A stretch of 64,000 nt of DNA from Paenibacillus zeisoli (GTDB lineage: Bacteria > Bacillota > Bacilli > Paenibacillales > Paenibacillaceae): assembly GCF_003994465.1 (NCBI RefSeq), contig NZ_RZNX01000002.1:271444-335443 (forward strand). The letters run 5' to 3'. The position numbers were made by a program, and so were the translations under genes. The stretch's first letter is position 1, and each line of letters begins with the position of its first letter. Positions 43,224 to 51,648 of this stretch are shown here, in pieces. Below the pieces are notes generated by a model. It had not been told where the DNA came from and made no database searches. It saw only the letters and a program-made list of their open reading frames with translations.

Positions 43224-44765
43224 TTGAAAAGAAATCATACGATTATGCAGTTTTTTGAATGGCATGTTGAGCCGGACGGAAAGCACTGGAACCGGCTGTC
43301 AGAGCTCGCCCCTGAACTCAAGGCTGTTGGTATTGATGCCGTATGGGTGCCGCCTGTCACTAAAGCCATTACAAATAATGATACCGGCTACGGTGTGTAT
43401 GACCTATACGACTTGGGTGAATTCGACCAAAAGGGAAGTGTGCGCACCAAATACGGAACCAAGGATGAGCTGGTTAAGGCCATTGCAACCTGTCAGCAGA
43501 ATGGAATTCTCGTCTATGTGGATCTGGTTATGAACCATAAAGCCGGCGCAGATGAGACCGAGCGCTTTGAAGTGATTGAGGTCGATCCGAATAACCGGAC
43601 TGAGGAGATCTCCGAGCCTTTCGAGATTGAGGGCTGGACCAAGTTCACTTTCCCGGGCCGCGGAAATACTTACTCTCCTTTCAAATGGAACTGGAAGCAT
43701 TTCAACGGAACGGATTATGACAATAAGGAAGGCCGTAACGGCATTTTCCGTATCCATGCTGAGAACAAGCAGTGGGCCGAGAATGTAGATGATGAATTCG
43801 GCAACTATGACTACCTGATGTTCGCGAACATTGATTACAGCCATCTGGATGTACGTCAGGAGATGCTCGAATGGGGCAAGTGGCTAGTGGATACGCTGCA
43901 GTGCGGTGGATATCGGCTTGATGCGATTAAGCATATCAACCACGATTTTGTCCGGGAGTTCGCAACAGCGATGAAGAAGAAGCGCGGAGAAGACTTCTAT
44001 ATCGTCGGGGAGTTCTGGAAAGATGAACTGCAGGCCTGCCAGGAATTCCTGAATACGGTCGATTATAAGATCGACCTGTTCGACGTCTCTCTCCATTACA
44101 AGCTGTACGAGGCGTCTCATGCGGGAAATTCATTTGATCTTACGACCATTTTCCATGACACGCTAGTAGGCTCCCACCCTCTCAATGCCGTGACCTTCGT
44201 AGATAACCATGACTCCCAGCCAAATGAAGCGCTGGAATCCTGGGTGGAGGATTGGTTCAAGCCAAGCGCCTACGCCTTGATCCTGCTGCGCAAGGATGGT
44301 TATCCGGTTGTGTTCTATGGCGATTATTACGGCATTGGCGGTGAGCATCCGATTGAAGGAAAGAAAGATCAGCTTGATCCTCTGCTCTGTGCCCGTTACA
44401 ACAAGGCCTATGGAGAGCAGGAGGACTATTTCGATCATCCGAATACGATCGGCTGGGTCCGGCTCGGTGTTCCGGAGATTGAGCGCTCTGGCTGCGCGGT
44501 AGTGATCTCCAATGGGGACAACGGCGAGAAGCGGATGAATGTCGGGGAGGATCGGGCCGGTGAAGTATGGGTAGATCTCACAGGGAACCGTGAAGAGCAG
44601 ATTACCATCGAAGAAGACGGATTTGCCGTATTCCCGGTTAACGGAGGCAGCGTGTCCGTCTGGGCGCAGCCTGACGTTGATATTGAACCGGGTGAGGAAA
44701 TTCCTGCCGATCTCATCTGCGGACAGCAGGAAGGGGAACACTTCGGGCTTGAGGAGCAGGCCTAG
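43224..44765 (+). CDS. Cytoplasmic alpha-amylase (GH13)
   Basis: A 513-aa GH13 enzyme without a signal peptide, so it acts inside the cell on maltodextrins or glycogen-like glucans. The four conserved regions are visible: DLVMNHKAG, GYRLDAIKHI (nucleophile Asp), GEFW (acid/base Glu) and FVDNHDSQ (stabiliser Asp). It resembles GH13_5 liquefying-type amylases in layout, with a C-terminal beta domain. The start is TTG at 43224, behind a strong GGAGGAGGAG box. It appears to be a single-gene unit. Confidence 0.95.
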   Translation: MKRNHTIMQFFEWHVEPDGKHWNRLSELAPELKAVGIDAVWVPPVTKAITNNDTGYGVYDLYDLGEFDQKGSVRTKYGTKDELVKAIATCQQNGILVYVDLVMNHKAGADETERFEVIEVDPNNRTEEISEPFEIEGWTKFTFPGRGNTYSPFKWNWKHFNGTDYDNKEGRNGIFRIHAENKQWAENVDDEFGNYDYLMFANIDYSHLDVRQEMLEWGKWLVDTLQCGGYRLDAIKHINHDFVREFATAMKKKRGEDFYIVGEFWKDELQACQEFLNTVDYKIDLFDVSLHYKLYEASHAGNSFDLTTIFHDTLVGSHPLNAVTFVDNHDSQPNEALESWVEDWFKPSAYALILLRKDGYPVVFYGDYYGIGGEHPIEGKKDQLDPLLCARYNKAYGEQEDYFDHPNTIGWVRLGVPEIERSGCAVVISNGDNGEKRMNVGEDRAGEVWVDLTGNREEQITIEEDGFAVFPVNGGSVSVWAQPDVDIEPGEEIPADLICGQQEGEHFGLEEQA

Positions 44766-44845
44766 GAAATGGCTGCCAGGCAGCTGATTGATTATTCCCG
44801 TATCGGGTAAGTACTCTATACACTAACCTTAAGGAGTTGTTGAAT

Positions 44846-45019
44846 ATGAGTCACGATAATGGGCTAAGCGATAAAATCAAAGGCGGCGTGTCCAAAGCCA
44901 AAGGCGAAGTGAAAGACCAGATCGGGAATGCGACTGGCGACGCTTCACTTCAGGCAGAAGGCAAAGCAGACAAAGTTAAGGGCGCTGTTCAACAAAAGGT
45001 CGGCGAACTTAAAGACTAA
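44846..45019 (+). CDS. CsbD-family stress protein
   Basis: A 57-aa hydrophilic protein of alternating Lys, Gly, Glu and Asp with the CsbD pattern DKIKGGVSKAKGEVKDQIGN repeated as ADKVKGAVQQKVGE. Length is typical. CsbD proteins accumulate under general stress; their role is unknown. ATG 44846 lies nine bases after AAGGAG. The TTG three codons earlier was rejected. Confidence 0.93.
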   Translation: MSHDNGLSDKIKGGVSKAKGEVKDQIGNATGDASLQAEGKADKVKGAVQQKVGELKD

Positions 45020-45071
45020 GGCTGTCAAAAGAGTAAAGCTGCTGACGCAGCAGCTAACATAGCTAATTAGG

Positions 45072-45107
45072 AATACCCCCGTCCATCTCAATATGGGCGG
45101 GGGTATT
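45072..45107. terminator. Hairpin terminator after the CsbD gene
   Basis: A 10-bp GC-rich stem AATACCCCCG / CGGGGGTATT with a 16-nt loop. Confidence 0.75.
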
Positions 45108-45230
45108 TGCGCGGGTGCAAGACACTCATGTACAAAGATACAAAACTATAAGTGGCCTATACATCTCACAGTGGCATGTCACCCATTTAATGGTATAATT
45201 ATAATAATATTAACATTTGCGAGGTGTACC

Positions 45231-45431
45231 ATGAGGCTTTTGAAAAACTTCGTTATTGTTGTACTAACTTTAGTTGGAGAACTATGGGCAGGCATGTTCA
45301 ACCGAGGGCCGGAATTTTACGATAAACACACAGAGACAAAGACAAGAAAAGGTTATGTATGGTTTATGTTTCTAACCTTTGCTGCAACTGTAGGAATTGT
45401 AACCTGGATGTATAAAAGGGTTTACGGCTAG
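45231..45431 (+). CDS. 66-aa membrane protein
   Basis: Two hydrophobic segments (about residues 5-22 and 42-58) with a central hydrophilic loop containing FNRGPEFYDKHTETKTRKGY. The true start is ATG 45231, behind GCGAGGTG; the open frame runs further upstream into a terminator region and is not used. No family is recognised. The upstream sequence is AT-rich, which is unlike its neighbours. Confidence 0.65.
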   Translation: MRLLKNFVIVVLTLVGELWAGMFNRGPEFYDKHTETKTRKGYVWFMFLTFAATVGIVTWMYKRVYG

Positions 45432-45512
45432 TAGTGTCACCCCCCTTTACTTCTCCCCCAAAATTAGGGATGATGGACTGAACTAAGGTTCAGATTCACG
45501 GAGGGATGCGTC

Positions 45513-46106
45513 ATGACCAAAGGAGAGCAGACTCGCAGGTTCATTATCAAGCAGTCGGCAGAGCTCTTTAACCAGCATGGATATGCAGGTTCTTCACTTT
45601 CAGATATTACCCTTGCTACTGGAATTAAGAAGGGTGGATTGTACCGCCATTTTGCGAGTAAGGATGAAATAGCCGTCGAGGCCTTCAACTATGCCTGTCA
45701 GATCGTCGGTGGCAAAATTGAAGAAGCTGTCCAGAAGGGCGAGACCTCCTACGACAAGCTGATGGCCTATTTCCGCGTCTACGAGCATGCGGCCGAATCG
45801 CCGCCCTTTATCGGCGGCTGTCCCCTGCTTAATACAGCCGTAGAATCGGACGACTCCCATCCGCTGCTCCGATCCAAGGCCCAGGAGAGCTCCGGGCGAA
45901 CATTGGACGGCATCCGGGAGATCGTGGAGCAGGGCCGGGCTAGCGGAGAGTTCAGGGCGGATGTCAATGCTGAAGCCCTCGCCATGTTGACCCTGTCCCT
46001 GCTCGAAGGCGGGATCATGCTCAGCAGGCTTGAAGGAAGCAACCGTCCTATGCAGCTCAATATAGAGAGCTATTCCAGCTATCTCAAACAGTTCTGCCTT
46101 AAGTAA
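45513..46106 (+). CDS. TetR/AcrR-family regulator
   Basis: A 197-aa repressor. The HTH is in the N-terminal 55 residues (SSLSDITLATGIKKGGLYRHFASKDEIAVEAF). The C-terminal ligand domain has a FIGGCPLLNTAVESDD segment like the YxaF/TetR_C_6 group. The ATG follows CGGAGGG. It has its own terminator at 46152-46196. The target is unknown, as no obvious partner gene is divergent from it. Confidence 0.92.
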   Translation: MTKGEQTRRFIIKQSAELFNQHGYAGSSLSDITLATGIKKGGLYRHFASKDEIAVEAFNYACQIVGGKIEEAVQKGETSYDKLMAYFRVYEHAAESPPFIGGCPLLNTAVESDDSHPLLRSKAQESSGRTLDGIREIVEQGRASGEFRADVNAEALAMLTLSLLEGGIMLSRLEGSNRPMQLNIESYSSYLKQFCLK

Positions 46107-46151
46107 AGTCGGCATGTATGCTACATAGGGCCATACTCGTTATACCGAAGA

Positions 46152-46196
46152 CCTGGCTGTGCAGGGATTACGATTCCGCGCATAGCCGGTTTTTTG
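46152..46196 (+). terminator. Terminator of the TetR gene
   Basis: Stem CTGGCTGTGC / GCATAGCCGG (two G-T pairs) with a loop of about 17 nt, then TTTTTTG. Confidence 0.85.
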
Positions 46197-46323
46197 TGTT
46201 GTCTGAATATAATTTCTTTGTGAGACTTAATCCTTGCCTCAAATTAGAGTACCTATTTTGTATAACTTTACTTTACTTTTTTAAAAGCATGGTTTACTAT
46301 TTACTTGGAAGGAGCTGGGTATT

Positions 46324-46557
46324 ATGGAAGATTCGACGGATTCTATTGTTAATAAAGTTTATGAATTCAGGGTGTTAAAGAAGATGTCCCAAAGTGATCT
46401 AGCCAAAGCCGTTGGCGTCTCCAAACAGACTATTTTTGTCATGGAAAAGAATAATTATTCCCCCTCTCTGCTGCTGGCATACCGAATCGCCAATTTTTTC
46501 GGAGTACCTGTTGAGGAAATCTTCGCCTATACCAAAGGAGGTCATCAGAATGATTAG
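46324..46557 (+). CDS. XRE-family HTH regulator
   Basis: A 77-aa protein that is essentially one lambda-repressor-like HTH: LKKMSQSDLAKAVGVSKQTI then a second helix pair ending VPVEEIFAY. It resembles small YozG-type regulators encoded ahead of membrane proteins. The ATG follows AAGGAGCTGGGTATT. It overlaps the next gene by 8 bp, so the two are translated together. Confidence 0.93.
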   Translation: MEDSTDSIVNKVYEFRVLKKMSQSDLAKAVGVSKQTIFVMEKNNYSPSLLLAYRIANFFGVPVEEIFAYTKGGHQND

Positions 46558-46879
46558 CAGACTGGATCTGTGGCTTAGCAATGTCAGCAACTTCAATTTA
46601 TTCGTGGGGATCGTCATGTTCATCGGGATATCCAGTATAGCCGCTTATACTTACTTCCTGAACAAGATTGGCAAAAAAGATGAATACAGTCTTCAGATCA
46701 GACTCAACGTAACGAATAAGATGTTCATATCGCTCGTCCTCTTGTTCATGACTTTTATCTTTGTGGTACCAAGCGGTCTGGTGTATTACAAACAGCTTAT
46801 TGCCCTGTGTATATCGATTACCGCTCTCGTGGGCGCTATATCGGCAGCTTACTATTACGTTAGAGACTTCAAAAGCTAA
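46550..46879 (+). CDS. Membrane protein paired with the XRE regulator
   Basis: A 109-aa protein with three hydrophobic segments (about 14-34, 56-74, 83-103). The start is ATG 46550 behind AAAGGAGG; a longer frame opens upstream inside the regulator but is its shadow. Small XRE plus multi-pass membrane protein pairs are common in Bacillales, and the membrane part is often of unknown function (DUF2178-like proteins look similar). No closer call is possible. Confidence 0.8.
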   Translation: MISRLDLWLSNVSNFNLFVGIVMFIGISSIAAYTYFLNKIGKKDEYSLQIRLNVTNKMFISLVLLFMTFIFVVPSGLVYYKQLIALCISITALVGAISAAYYYVRDFKS

Positions 46880-46995
46880 GGTGTTCTGGCGTTAGCATAC
46901 TCATTTACTAATCCTCCAAGCAGGGCCAATCCACATGCCAATCACATGCAACCCGAATACAACCCGAATACAACTCAGAAAATTCCAAATCTCCC

Positions 46996-47044
46996 TTGCA
47001 AAATGAACCATGTGTCATTTATATTAATGACACATGGTTCATTT
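46996..47044 (+). promoter_or_regulatory. Promoter with a perfect palindromic TetR operator
   Basis: TTGCAA (46996-47001), 18 bp, TATATT (47020-47025). A perfect inverted repeat with 19-bp arms (47001-47019 and 47026-47044, half-site core AACCATGTGTCAT) leaves exactly the six bases of the -10 box in its centre. A bound repressor would hide the promoter. It lies 25 bp before the TetR gene at 47069. Confidence 0.88.
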
Positions 47045-47068
47045 ATTTCAGTCAGAAAGGATATTGTC

Positions 47069-47695
47069 ATGTCCCCCAAAATATCAGACGAAGTCAAAGA
47101 ACAGCGCAGACAGCAGATTCTAGATGCGGCCGAACAGGTCTTCATCCGCACCGGCTATGAGCTCGCGACGATGAAGAATATTGTGGAGGAAGCGGAAATG
47201 AGCCGCGGCTGGATTTACTTGTATTTTCAGACGAAGGAGGAGATCTTTGAGGCCTTGATCGCGAAACATGAGCAGGAGAACGAGTATATGTTCAGTCAGC
47301 TGTTGGCCAGCTCCCCCAGCATCTGGGCAGCACTTGATAGACTGCTTACCGAGCAAAAGAAAGCTATGAACACCCTAGAGAACAGTTTGGCTTCCGCCTA
47401 CTATGAGTATTTCCTCTCGGGTTACCGCGACAAGGACCGGCGGATCCGTCTGATTCGGCATTATGATGCGGCACTTGGCAACATCATCCGTCTTATCGAG
47501 GCAGGGATTGCCAAAGGCGAATTTCGTCCCACTCTGCCGACTCAGCTCATCGGCAAGATCATGACTTCAAATCTGGAAGGCATCATGAGTCTGGCCATGG
47601 CTGTGGGTACAGCACAAGCGGAGGCCGCCGCACAGATCGATGCCCTGATTCCCTACTTCAAGCTGCTGCTGGGCATTAACGAACAGGCAGGTTAA
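47069..47695 (+). CDS. TetR/AcrR-family regulator of the MFS gene
   Basis: A 208-aa repressor with the HTH in residues 10-60 (ATMKNIVEEAEMSRGWIYLYF). The C-terminal part is typical of the YfiR/TetR_C family group. The start is ATG 47069 (MSPKISDEV), after AGAAAGGAT; the longer upstream frame would read through the operator. It very likely represses itself and the downstream MFS gene through the 19-bp-arm palindrome at 47001-47044. Confidence 0.94.
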   Translation: MSPKISDEVKEQRRQQILDAAEQVFIRTGYELATMKNIVEEAEMSRGWIYLYFQTKEEIFEALIAKHEQENEYMFSQLLASSPSIWAALDRLLTEQKKAMNTLENSLASAYYEYFLSGYRDKDRRIRLIRHYDAALGNIIRLIEAGIAKGEFRPTLPTQLIGKIMTSNLEGIMSLAMAVGTAQAEAAAQIDALIPYFKLLLGINEQAG

Positions 47696-47731
47696 AGCAA
47701 AACCATATCGTTAATGAAGGAGCCTATCCAA

Positions 47732-49006
47732 ATGCAATTATTCAAGAATTTAACGTTCACCAAAATGTTCTTCGCGAACTTCGCCTCCCAGCTGGGTACC
47801 GTGGTTGGCAATATGGCTTTTGTCTTCTACCTGCTGGATCACTTCAGCACCCAGCCCGCGTATGCCACGGTGGCCGAGCTGATGTACTCGCTCCCCACCC
47901 TTGCCGTCTTTCTGTTCGTGGGTGTCCTCGCCGACAAGCTGGACCGCAAGCGGATTGCCATAAACAGCGACTGGATCCGCGCTGGACTTACAGCGGTGCT
48001 GCTCCTGGCCGTTCATCAGGAATGGATTGTTGCAGCCTTCAGCATCCTGTTCCTGCGCAGCGCGGTATCCAAATTCTTCGTGCCTGCCGAGACGAGTCTG
48101 CTGCAGGGCATCATGAGGGAGGATCAATATGTTCAGGCCGCGGGCCTGAATCAATCGGTAGCAGGGATCTTCATGCTGTTCGGAACAGGCCTCGGGTCGA
48201 TATTCTATACCTACCTCGGCATCGAGGGTGCCGTCATCATTGATGGAGCCAGCTTCCTTATCTCGGGGCTGCTTATCGCCAGATGCCGATTTGAGGCTAA
48301 CGTTCGGCTTCCGAACGGCAGAGCGAAGCTTGGTGACCTGCATATTCGCAGCATAGCCAGAGAGTTCGGGCAGGGCTTTACGTATATCCGCAGCAACCGG
48401 CTGCTGATGGCGATCATTTCCGGTTTTCTGGTATTCGGCCTGATTAATGGGGTTTTTGCGGTCCTACCTATCTTCACCATGAGATATAAGCTCAGCCCTG
48501 AGCATTATCAGACCTATGCGGCCCTGATCACGATGTTCCTGGGTATCGGCTTCCTGATCGGCAGCTCGGTGGGCCCCCTTTTGATCAAGAAATTCTCCAA
48601 AGTCTCTGTCCTGATTGCAGGCCTCATCCTGTCTGCGGTATTCACACTTTTGCTCGGATTCATCGATGAAATATGGATCTATCTGGCACTCGTTCTTGTG
48701 GTAGGAGCTATACTCGCCCCCGTCAATGTGGTCTTCGGAGGGTGGCTGCCCGAGCTGGTTGAGCCAGGTAGTATGGGCCGTGTCAGTGCCTGGATCGATC
48801 CTCTCATGATGCTGGGGCAATCCGTGTCCCTGGGGCTTCTGGCAGCAGCCTTCCCCAAATATGTATCGATTGAAATGCTCTATATCCTGCTTGGAATTTG
48901 TATTCTTGCCGTCAGCCTGTACTATTGGTTCGTTCTTCCCTCACTTGACCGGAAGCACCGGGCGGCGAAGCCTCAAGCACCCGCTGCTGCGATATCTGCT
49001 GAATAA
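47732..49006 (+). CDS. MFS transporter (probable drug exporter)
   Basis: A 424-aa major facilitator protein with about 12 membrane segments. The loop 2-3 motif is GVLADKLDRKRIAI, the usual MFS motif A variant, and the layout resembles MFS_3/enterobactin-exporter-type MdtG/YfiS proteins. The start is ATG 47732, nine bases after AAGGAG; the ATG at 47714 lies before that box. It lies 36 bp after the TetR gene, so a repressor-exporter operon induced by a toxic compound is likely. Substrate unknown. Confidence 0.92.
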   Translation: MQLFKNLTFTKMFFANFASQLGTVVGNMAFVFYLLDHFSTQPAYATVAELMYSLPTLAVFLFVGVLADKLDRKRIAINSDWIRAGLTAVLLLAVHQEWIVAAFSILFLRSAVSKFFVPAETSLLQGIMREDQYVQAAGLNQSVAGIFMLFGTGLGSIFYTYLGIEGAVIIDGASFLISGLLIARCRFEANVRLPNGRAKLGDLHIRSIAREFGQGFTYIRSNRLLMAIISGFLVFGLINGVFAVLPIFTMRYKLSPEHYQTYAALITMFLGIGFLIGSSVGPLLIKKFSKVSVLIAGLILSAVFTLLLGFIDEIWIYLALVLVVGAILAPVNVVFGGWLPELVEPGSMGRVSAWIDPLMMLGQSVSLGLLAAAFPKYVSIEMLYILLGICILAVSLYYWFVLPSLDRKHRAAKPQAPAAAISAE

Positions 49007-49157
49007 ATTATACGTCGCGATTCAACCTTAGGGGCCTGTGGTAAATAATCGGGGCCGGGATATGAGATAGCTGGCTAGCTTCAACTGAAATTTACGAAAA
49101 ATCACTTAATGTGTCGATTGTGTGCATTTCAGCTTAAACTCAGGTTCGGCGCATATA

Positions 49158-49222
49158 ATGACTTTAAGTTACAGGGTCACCTGAACAGAAAGCTCAAGGA
49201 ATGTAACTTTTACCGGAGTCAT
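49158..49222 (+). repeat. Nested inverted repeats upstream of a secreted-protein gene
   Basis: ATGACT...AGTCAT (49158-49163, 49217-49222) encloses AAGTTAC...GTAACTT (49166-49172, 49203-49209) around a 30-nt loop, directly after a TATAAT-like box (49154-49159). It may be a leader RNA fold. The rest of 49007-49312 shows nothing further. Confidence 0.5.
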
Positions 49223-49312
49223 TCGTAATATACACCATGACGTTGTCGCCTTACTCAAGCCAACCATCTTGCCCTGTACATACAACCAACCCCGAAACGA
49301 GGTTATTTCTAC

Positions 49313-49750
49313 ATGCATCCGAAACGAATTATTATTAGTGGAACCATTGCCGTAGTCGTGACGATCAGCACAGGTCTGCACAGCGAGAAAATATACGCCA
49401 GTCCGCTTGTCAAACTCATTAGCATCAACCTGGATAAGATTAACCCCCAGCTCAAGAAGAGCCAGGCTCAGGCGGAGCTCCCTGCGGGTGATCCGCTGCA
49501 TGCGGCGCTCGGCACTTCCTCTGACGAGGAGCTGTATCAAGCCGTGTACAGCGGCCAATCGTTGGCCCAGATTGCAAGCGCCAATCAAGGCAACGTGCAG
49601 CAGGTCATCGACCTTCAGCTTGCGGAGCTTACACAGCAGCTTGGTGAACGGCTTGCCGCCGGTAACCTGACCCAAGAGCAATACGAAGCCCAGATGGCGG
49701 AGCTTCCCGCCATTGTGGCCAGCAGTGTACATGGTCAGCGGTATAGCTGA
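49313..49750 (+). CDS. Small secreted protein with decayed C-terminal repeats
   Basis: A 145-aa protein. A signal-like segment (KRIIISGTIAVVVTISTG) with a following YASP site suggests export. The later part is Gln/Ala/Leu-rich: DEELYQAVYSGQSLAQIASA and a helical LTQEQYEAQMAELPAI unit. The DNA after the stop carries another copy of that unit (LTDEQFKALLAVLPAL) in a different frame, so the original protein was probably longer. The ATG follows ACGAGGTT. Function unknown. Confidence 0.68.
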   Translation: MHPKRIIISGTIAVVVTISTGLHSEKIYASPLVKLISINLDKINPQLKKSQAQAELPAGDPLHAALGTSSDEELYQAVYSGQSLAQIASANQGNVQQVIDLQLAELTQQLGERLAAGNLTQEQYEAQMAELPAIVASSVHGQRYS

Positions 49751-49830
49751 CCGATGAGCAGTTCAAGGCCTTGTTGGCGGTGCTTCCCGCCTTGCGCCAA
49801 CAGCATGCATGGTCAGCGGTTTAGCTGACC
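49655..49830 (+). repeat. 78-bp tandem duplication with hairpins
   Basis: GGTCAGC...GCTGACC hairpins recur exactly 78 bp apart (49733-49752, 49811-49830). The stretch between and before them also repeats (CTTCCCGCC blocks at 49703 and 49782). The unit equals 26 codons, so the repeat was once in frame. Confidence 0.75.
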
Positions 49831-49934
49831 GATTCTTATACGGCCAGCTTGGCAGACCAAGGCAGCCAGAGTCACCGGCTTGGGAGCCAGATCTTTACCA
49901 GGATGGCTCCGCTCAATGGCCTTCGCACAGCAAC

Positions 49935-49969
49935 AATCCCCAGCCAGTACCCGGCTGGGGATTCTTTTT
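49935..49969 (+). terminator. Strong intrinsic terminator
   Basis: A perfect 11-bp stem AATCCCCAGCC / GGCTGGGGATT with a 7-nt loop, followed by CTTTTTAT. Confidence 0.92.
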
Positions 49970-49977
49970 ATACCATT

Positions 49978-50169
49978 CTACGATTCCATATCCGCATATA
50001 ACTGACCGTGCTTGCCGTAATTGTCCGGCGTGAGGTCCTCGAAAAAGATGAACACCTTGTCAGCCGGGATTCCCATCGTCTCGCCAGCCGCCTCAGTCAC
50101 CCGCTTAATGAACTCACGCTTCTGTTCCTTGGTCTTGCCTTCGAGTATTTTTACCGTTATAAATGGCAC
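49978..50169 (-). CDS. 4-oxalocrotonate tautomerase-family enzyme
   Basis: A 63-aa protein starting MPFITVKILEGKTKEQKREF. After removal of Met, Pro1 becomes the catalytic base, and the two-strand, one-helix layout and length match 4-OT/DmpI proteins. The biological substrate is unknown. The gene lies downstream of hxlB in the same direction, with an 84-bp gap, so co-transcription is possible. The ribosome site is GGGTGG-like. Confidence 0.92.
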   Translation of the reverse strand: MPFITVKILEGKTKEQKREFIKRVTEAAGETMGIPADKVFIFFEDLTPDNYGKHGQLYADMES

Positions 50170-50253
50170 CTTTCATCCACCCTTTCCGTTACGGAGTCAT
50201 GGAGAAGCTCAATCTAGCTGGTTCTTCATAACATGTTACACCACCCGGCGCTC

Positions 50254-50811
50254 CTATTCCAGGTTCGCATGCCTTCCGAACATCCTGCCCGAGCTCTGGC
50301 CCTTCATCTCCATTAACCGTAAAATCAAGGCATCAAAAAAGATTAGCAGCATCTGCTCGAATAACGAGCCCATCGGCTGAATGCTTTGACTTGTCCCATC
50401 GGCTTTGTCCTTCACCACACCTGGAAGCTTCACCGTAATATCAGATAGCACGCCCAGCGTGGATTCCGGGTTAATCGTAATAGCAACCAGCGTACCACCA
50501 AGTGACTTCGCTTTCTCTGCCATAGGGAGAAGGCTCTTCGTCTCTCCGGAACCCGACCCGATTAAGAGTGTATCTCCTTCCTCAAGTCCAGGTGTGGAGG
50601 TCTCTCCAACTACATACGCCGGAATACCCATGTGCATCAGCCGCATGGCGAAGGCGCGTGTCATCAGTCCAGACCTGCCCGCACCAGCTACGAATACACT
50701 TCCTCCAGCTAGAATCCGCTTTGCAAGAGATTCAGTCTCAGCAGCAGGCAGATGATCTGCTGCCTGCTCCAGCTCGCGAATGATCTTGTCAGCATAATTG
50801 ACTATCGTCAT
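50254..50811 (-). CDS. hxlB: 6-phospho-3-hexuloisomerase
   Basis: A 185-aa SIS-domain isomerase that converts hexulose 6-phosphate to fructose 6-phosphate in the ribulose monophosphate pathway. The phospho-sugar loop is VAGAGRSGLMTRAFAMRLMH (about 36-55), followed by GSGSGETKSLL (about 82-92), both typical for PHI. It starts 8 bp after hxlA and is co-transcribed. It serves formaldehyde fixation and detoxification. Confidence 0.95.
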   Translation of the reverse strand: MTIVNYADKIIRELEQAADHLPAAETESLAKRILAGGSVFVAGAGRSGLMTRAFAMRLMHMGIPAYVVGETSTPGLEEGDTLLIGSGSGETKSLLPMAEKAKSLGGTLVAITINPESTLGVLSDITVKLPGVVKDKADGTSQSIQPMGSLFEQMLLIFFDALILRLMEMKGQSSGRMFGRHANLE

Positions 50812-50819
50812 CGCGGGTC

Positions 50820-51452
50820 TTAACCTTGGCTGATGAGTTTTTTCATTTCGGCAGCCGTGGCCTTCTTGTCAGCTTCACCCGTAATACCGCCGCCGACGAT
50901 CACAAGATCAGGTCCTGCCTGTACGACCTCAGGTAGAGTGCTCAGCTTGATGCCTCCGGCTACAGCTGTTTTGGCCTGCTTTACTACTGACTTGATGGTG
51001 CGTAGATCCTCGAATGAGCTTTTGCCAACCGCCTGAAGGTCATAACCCGTGTGCACGCAGATATAATCTACGCCCAGCTTGTCCACTTCCTCCGCTCTCT
51101 TGGCAATATCGCTGACATTGATCATGTCGATCAGAATTTGTCTGCCTTGTTTCTTAGCTTCTGCTACTGCACCTTTGATGGTCTCATCGGTTGTTGCACC
51201 CAGAATCGTGATAATGTCTGCACCAGCCTCAGAAGCCTTCATGACTTCGTAACCCCCTGCATCCATTACTTTTAAGTCAGCCAATACTTCCAGCTGCGGG
51301 AATGCGTCTTTAATGGCTTTTACCGCGTGGAGACCTTCGTTGATGACGATAGGGGTTCCGATCTCAACCACATCGATATGTTCCTGAACTTCTGCTACAA
51401 CTTCCAAGGCTTCAGGTATATTTACAAGATCAAGTGCTAATTGTAATTTCAT
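50820..51452 (-). CDS. hxlA: 3-hexulose-6-phosphate synthase
   Basis: A 210-aa (beta/alpha)8 aldolase of the OMP decarboxylase superfamily, joining formaldehyde to ribulose 5-phosphate. Seen are LQLALDLVN, the EIGTPIVINEGLHAV segment, the LADLKVMDAGGYE metal site and the VHTGYDLQAVG phosphate region. The start is ATG 51452 behind GGGAGGAA; the longer frame upstream is leader. It heads hxlAB, divergent from hxlR. Confidence 0.96.
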   Translation of the reverse strand: MKLQLALDLVNIPEALEVVAEVQEHIDVVEIGTPIVINEGLHAVKAIKDAFPQLEVLADLKVMDAGGYEVMKASEAGADIITILGATTDETIKGAVAEAKKQGRQILIDMINVSDIAKRAEEVDKLGVDYICVHTGYDLQAVGKSSFEDLRTIKSVVKQAKTAVAGGIKLSTLPEVVQAGPDLVIVGGGITGEADKKATAAEMKKLISQG

Positions 51453-51648
51453 GAATGATTCCTCCCAGGGTATATGATTGTATGATGGCTCTTGATCACA
51501 TTGCTTACTATGGCTTGGATCAGAATCAAGTATTCCAGCCGAACTCAATATAACATCCTGAGTATCACGGAAGTAAGTAGGCACATTAAAAGCATATAGT
51601 GTCGTAAATGATACTGTTATGATATACTCTTGTCCTGAGGTGATGGGA

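Noticed and set aside
42991-43227. 78-aa open frame before the amylase gene
   Set aside because: No ribosome site, and it spans a terminator-like hairpin; low protein-like character.
44801-44846. Sigma-B promoter for the CsbD gene
   Set aside because: A GGGTAA block is present but there is no matching -35, and it overlaps a CCCG/CGGG hairpin.
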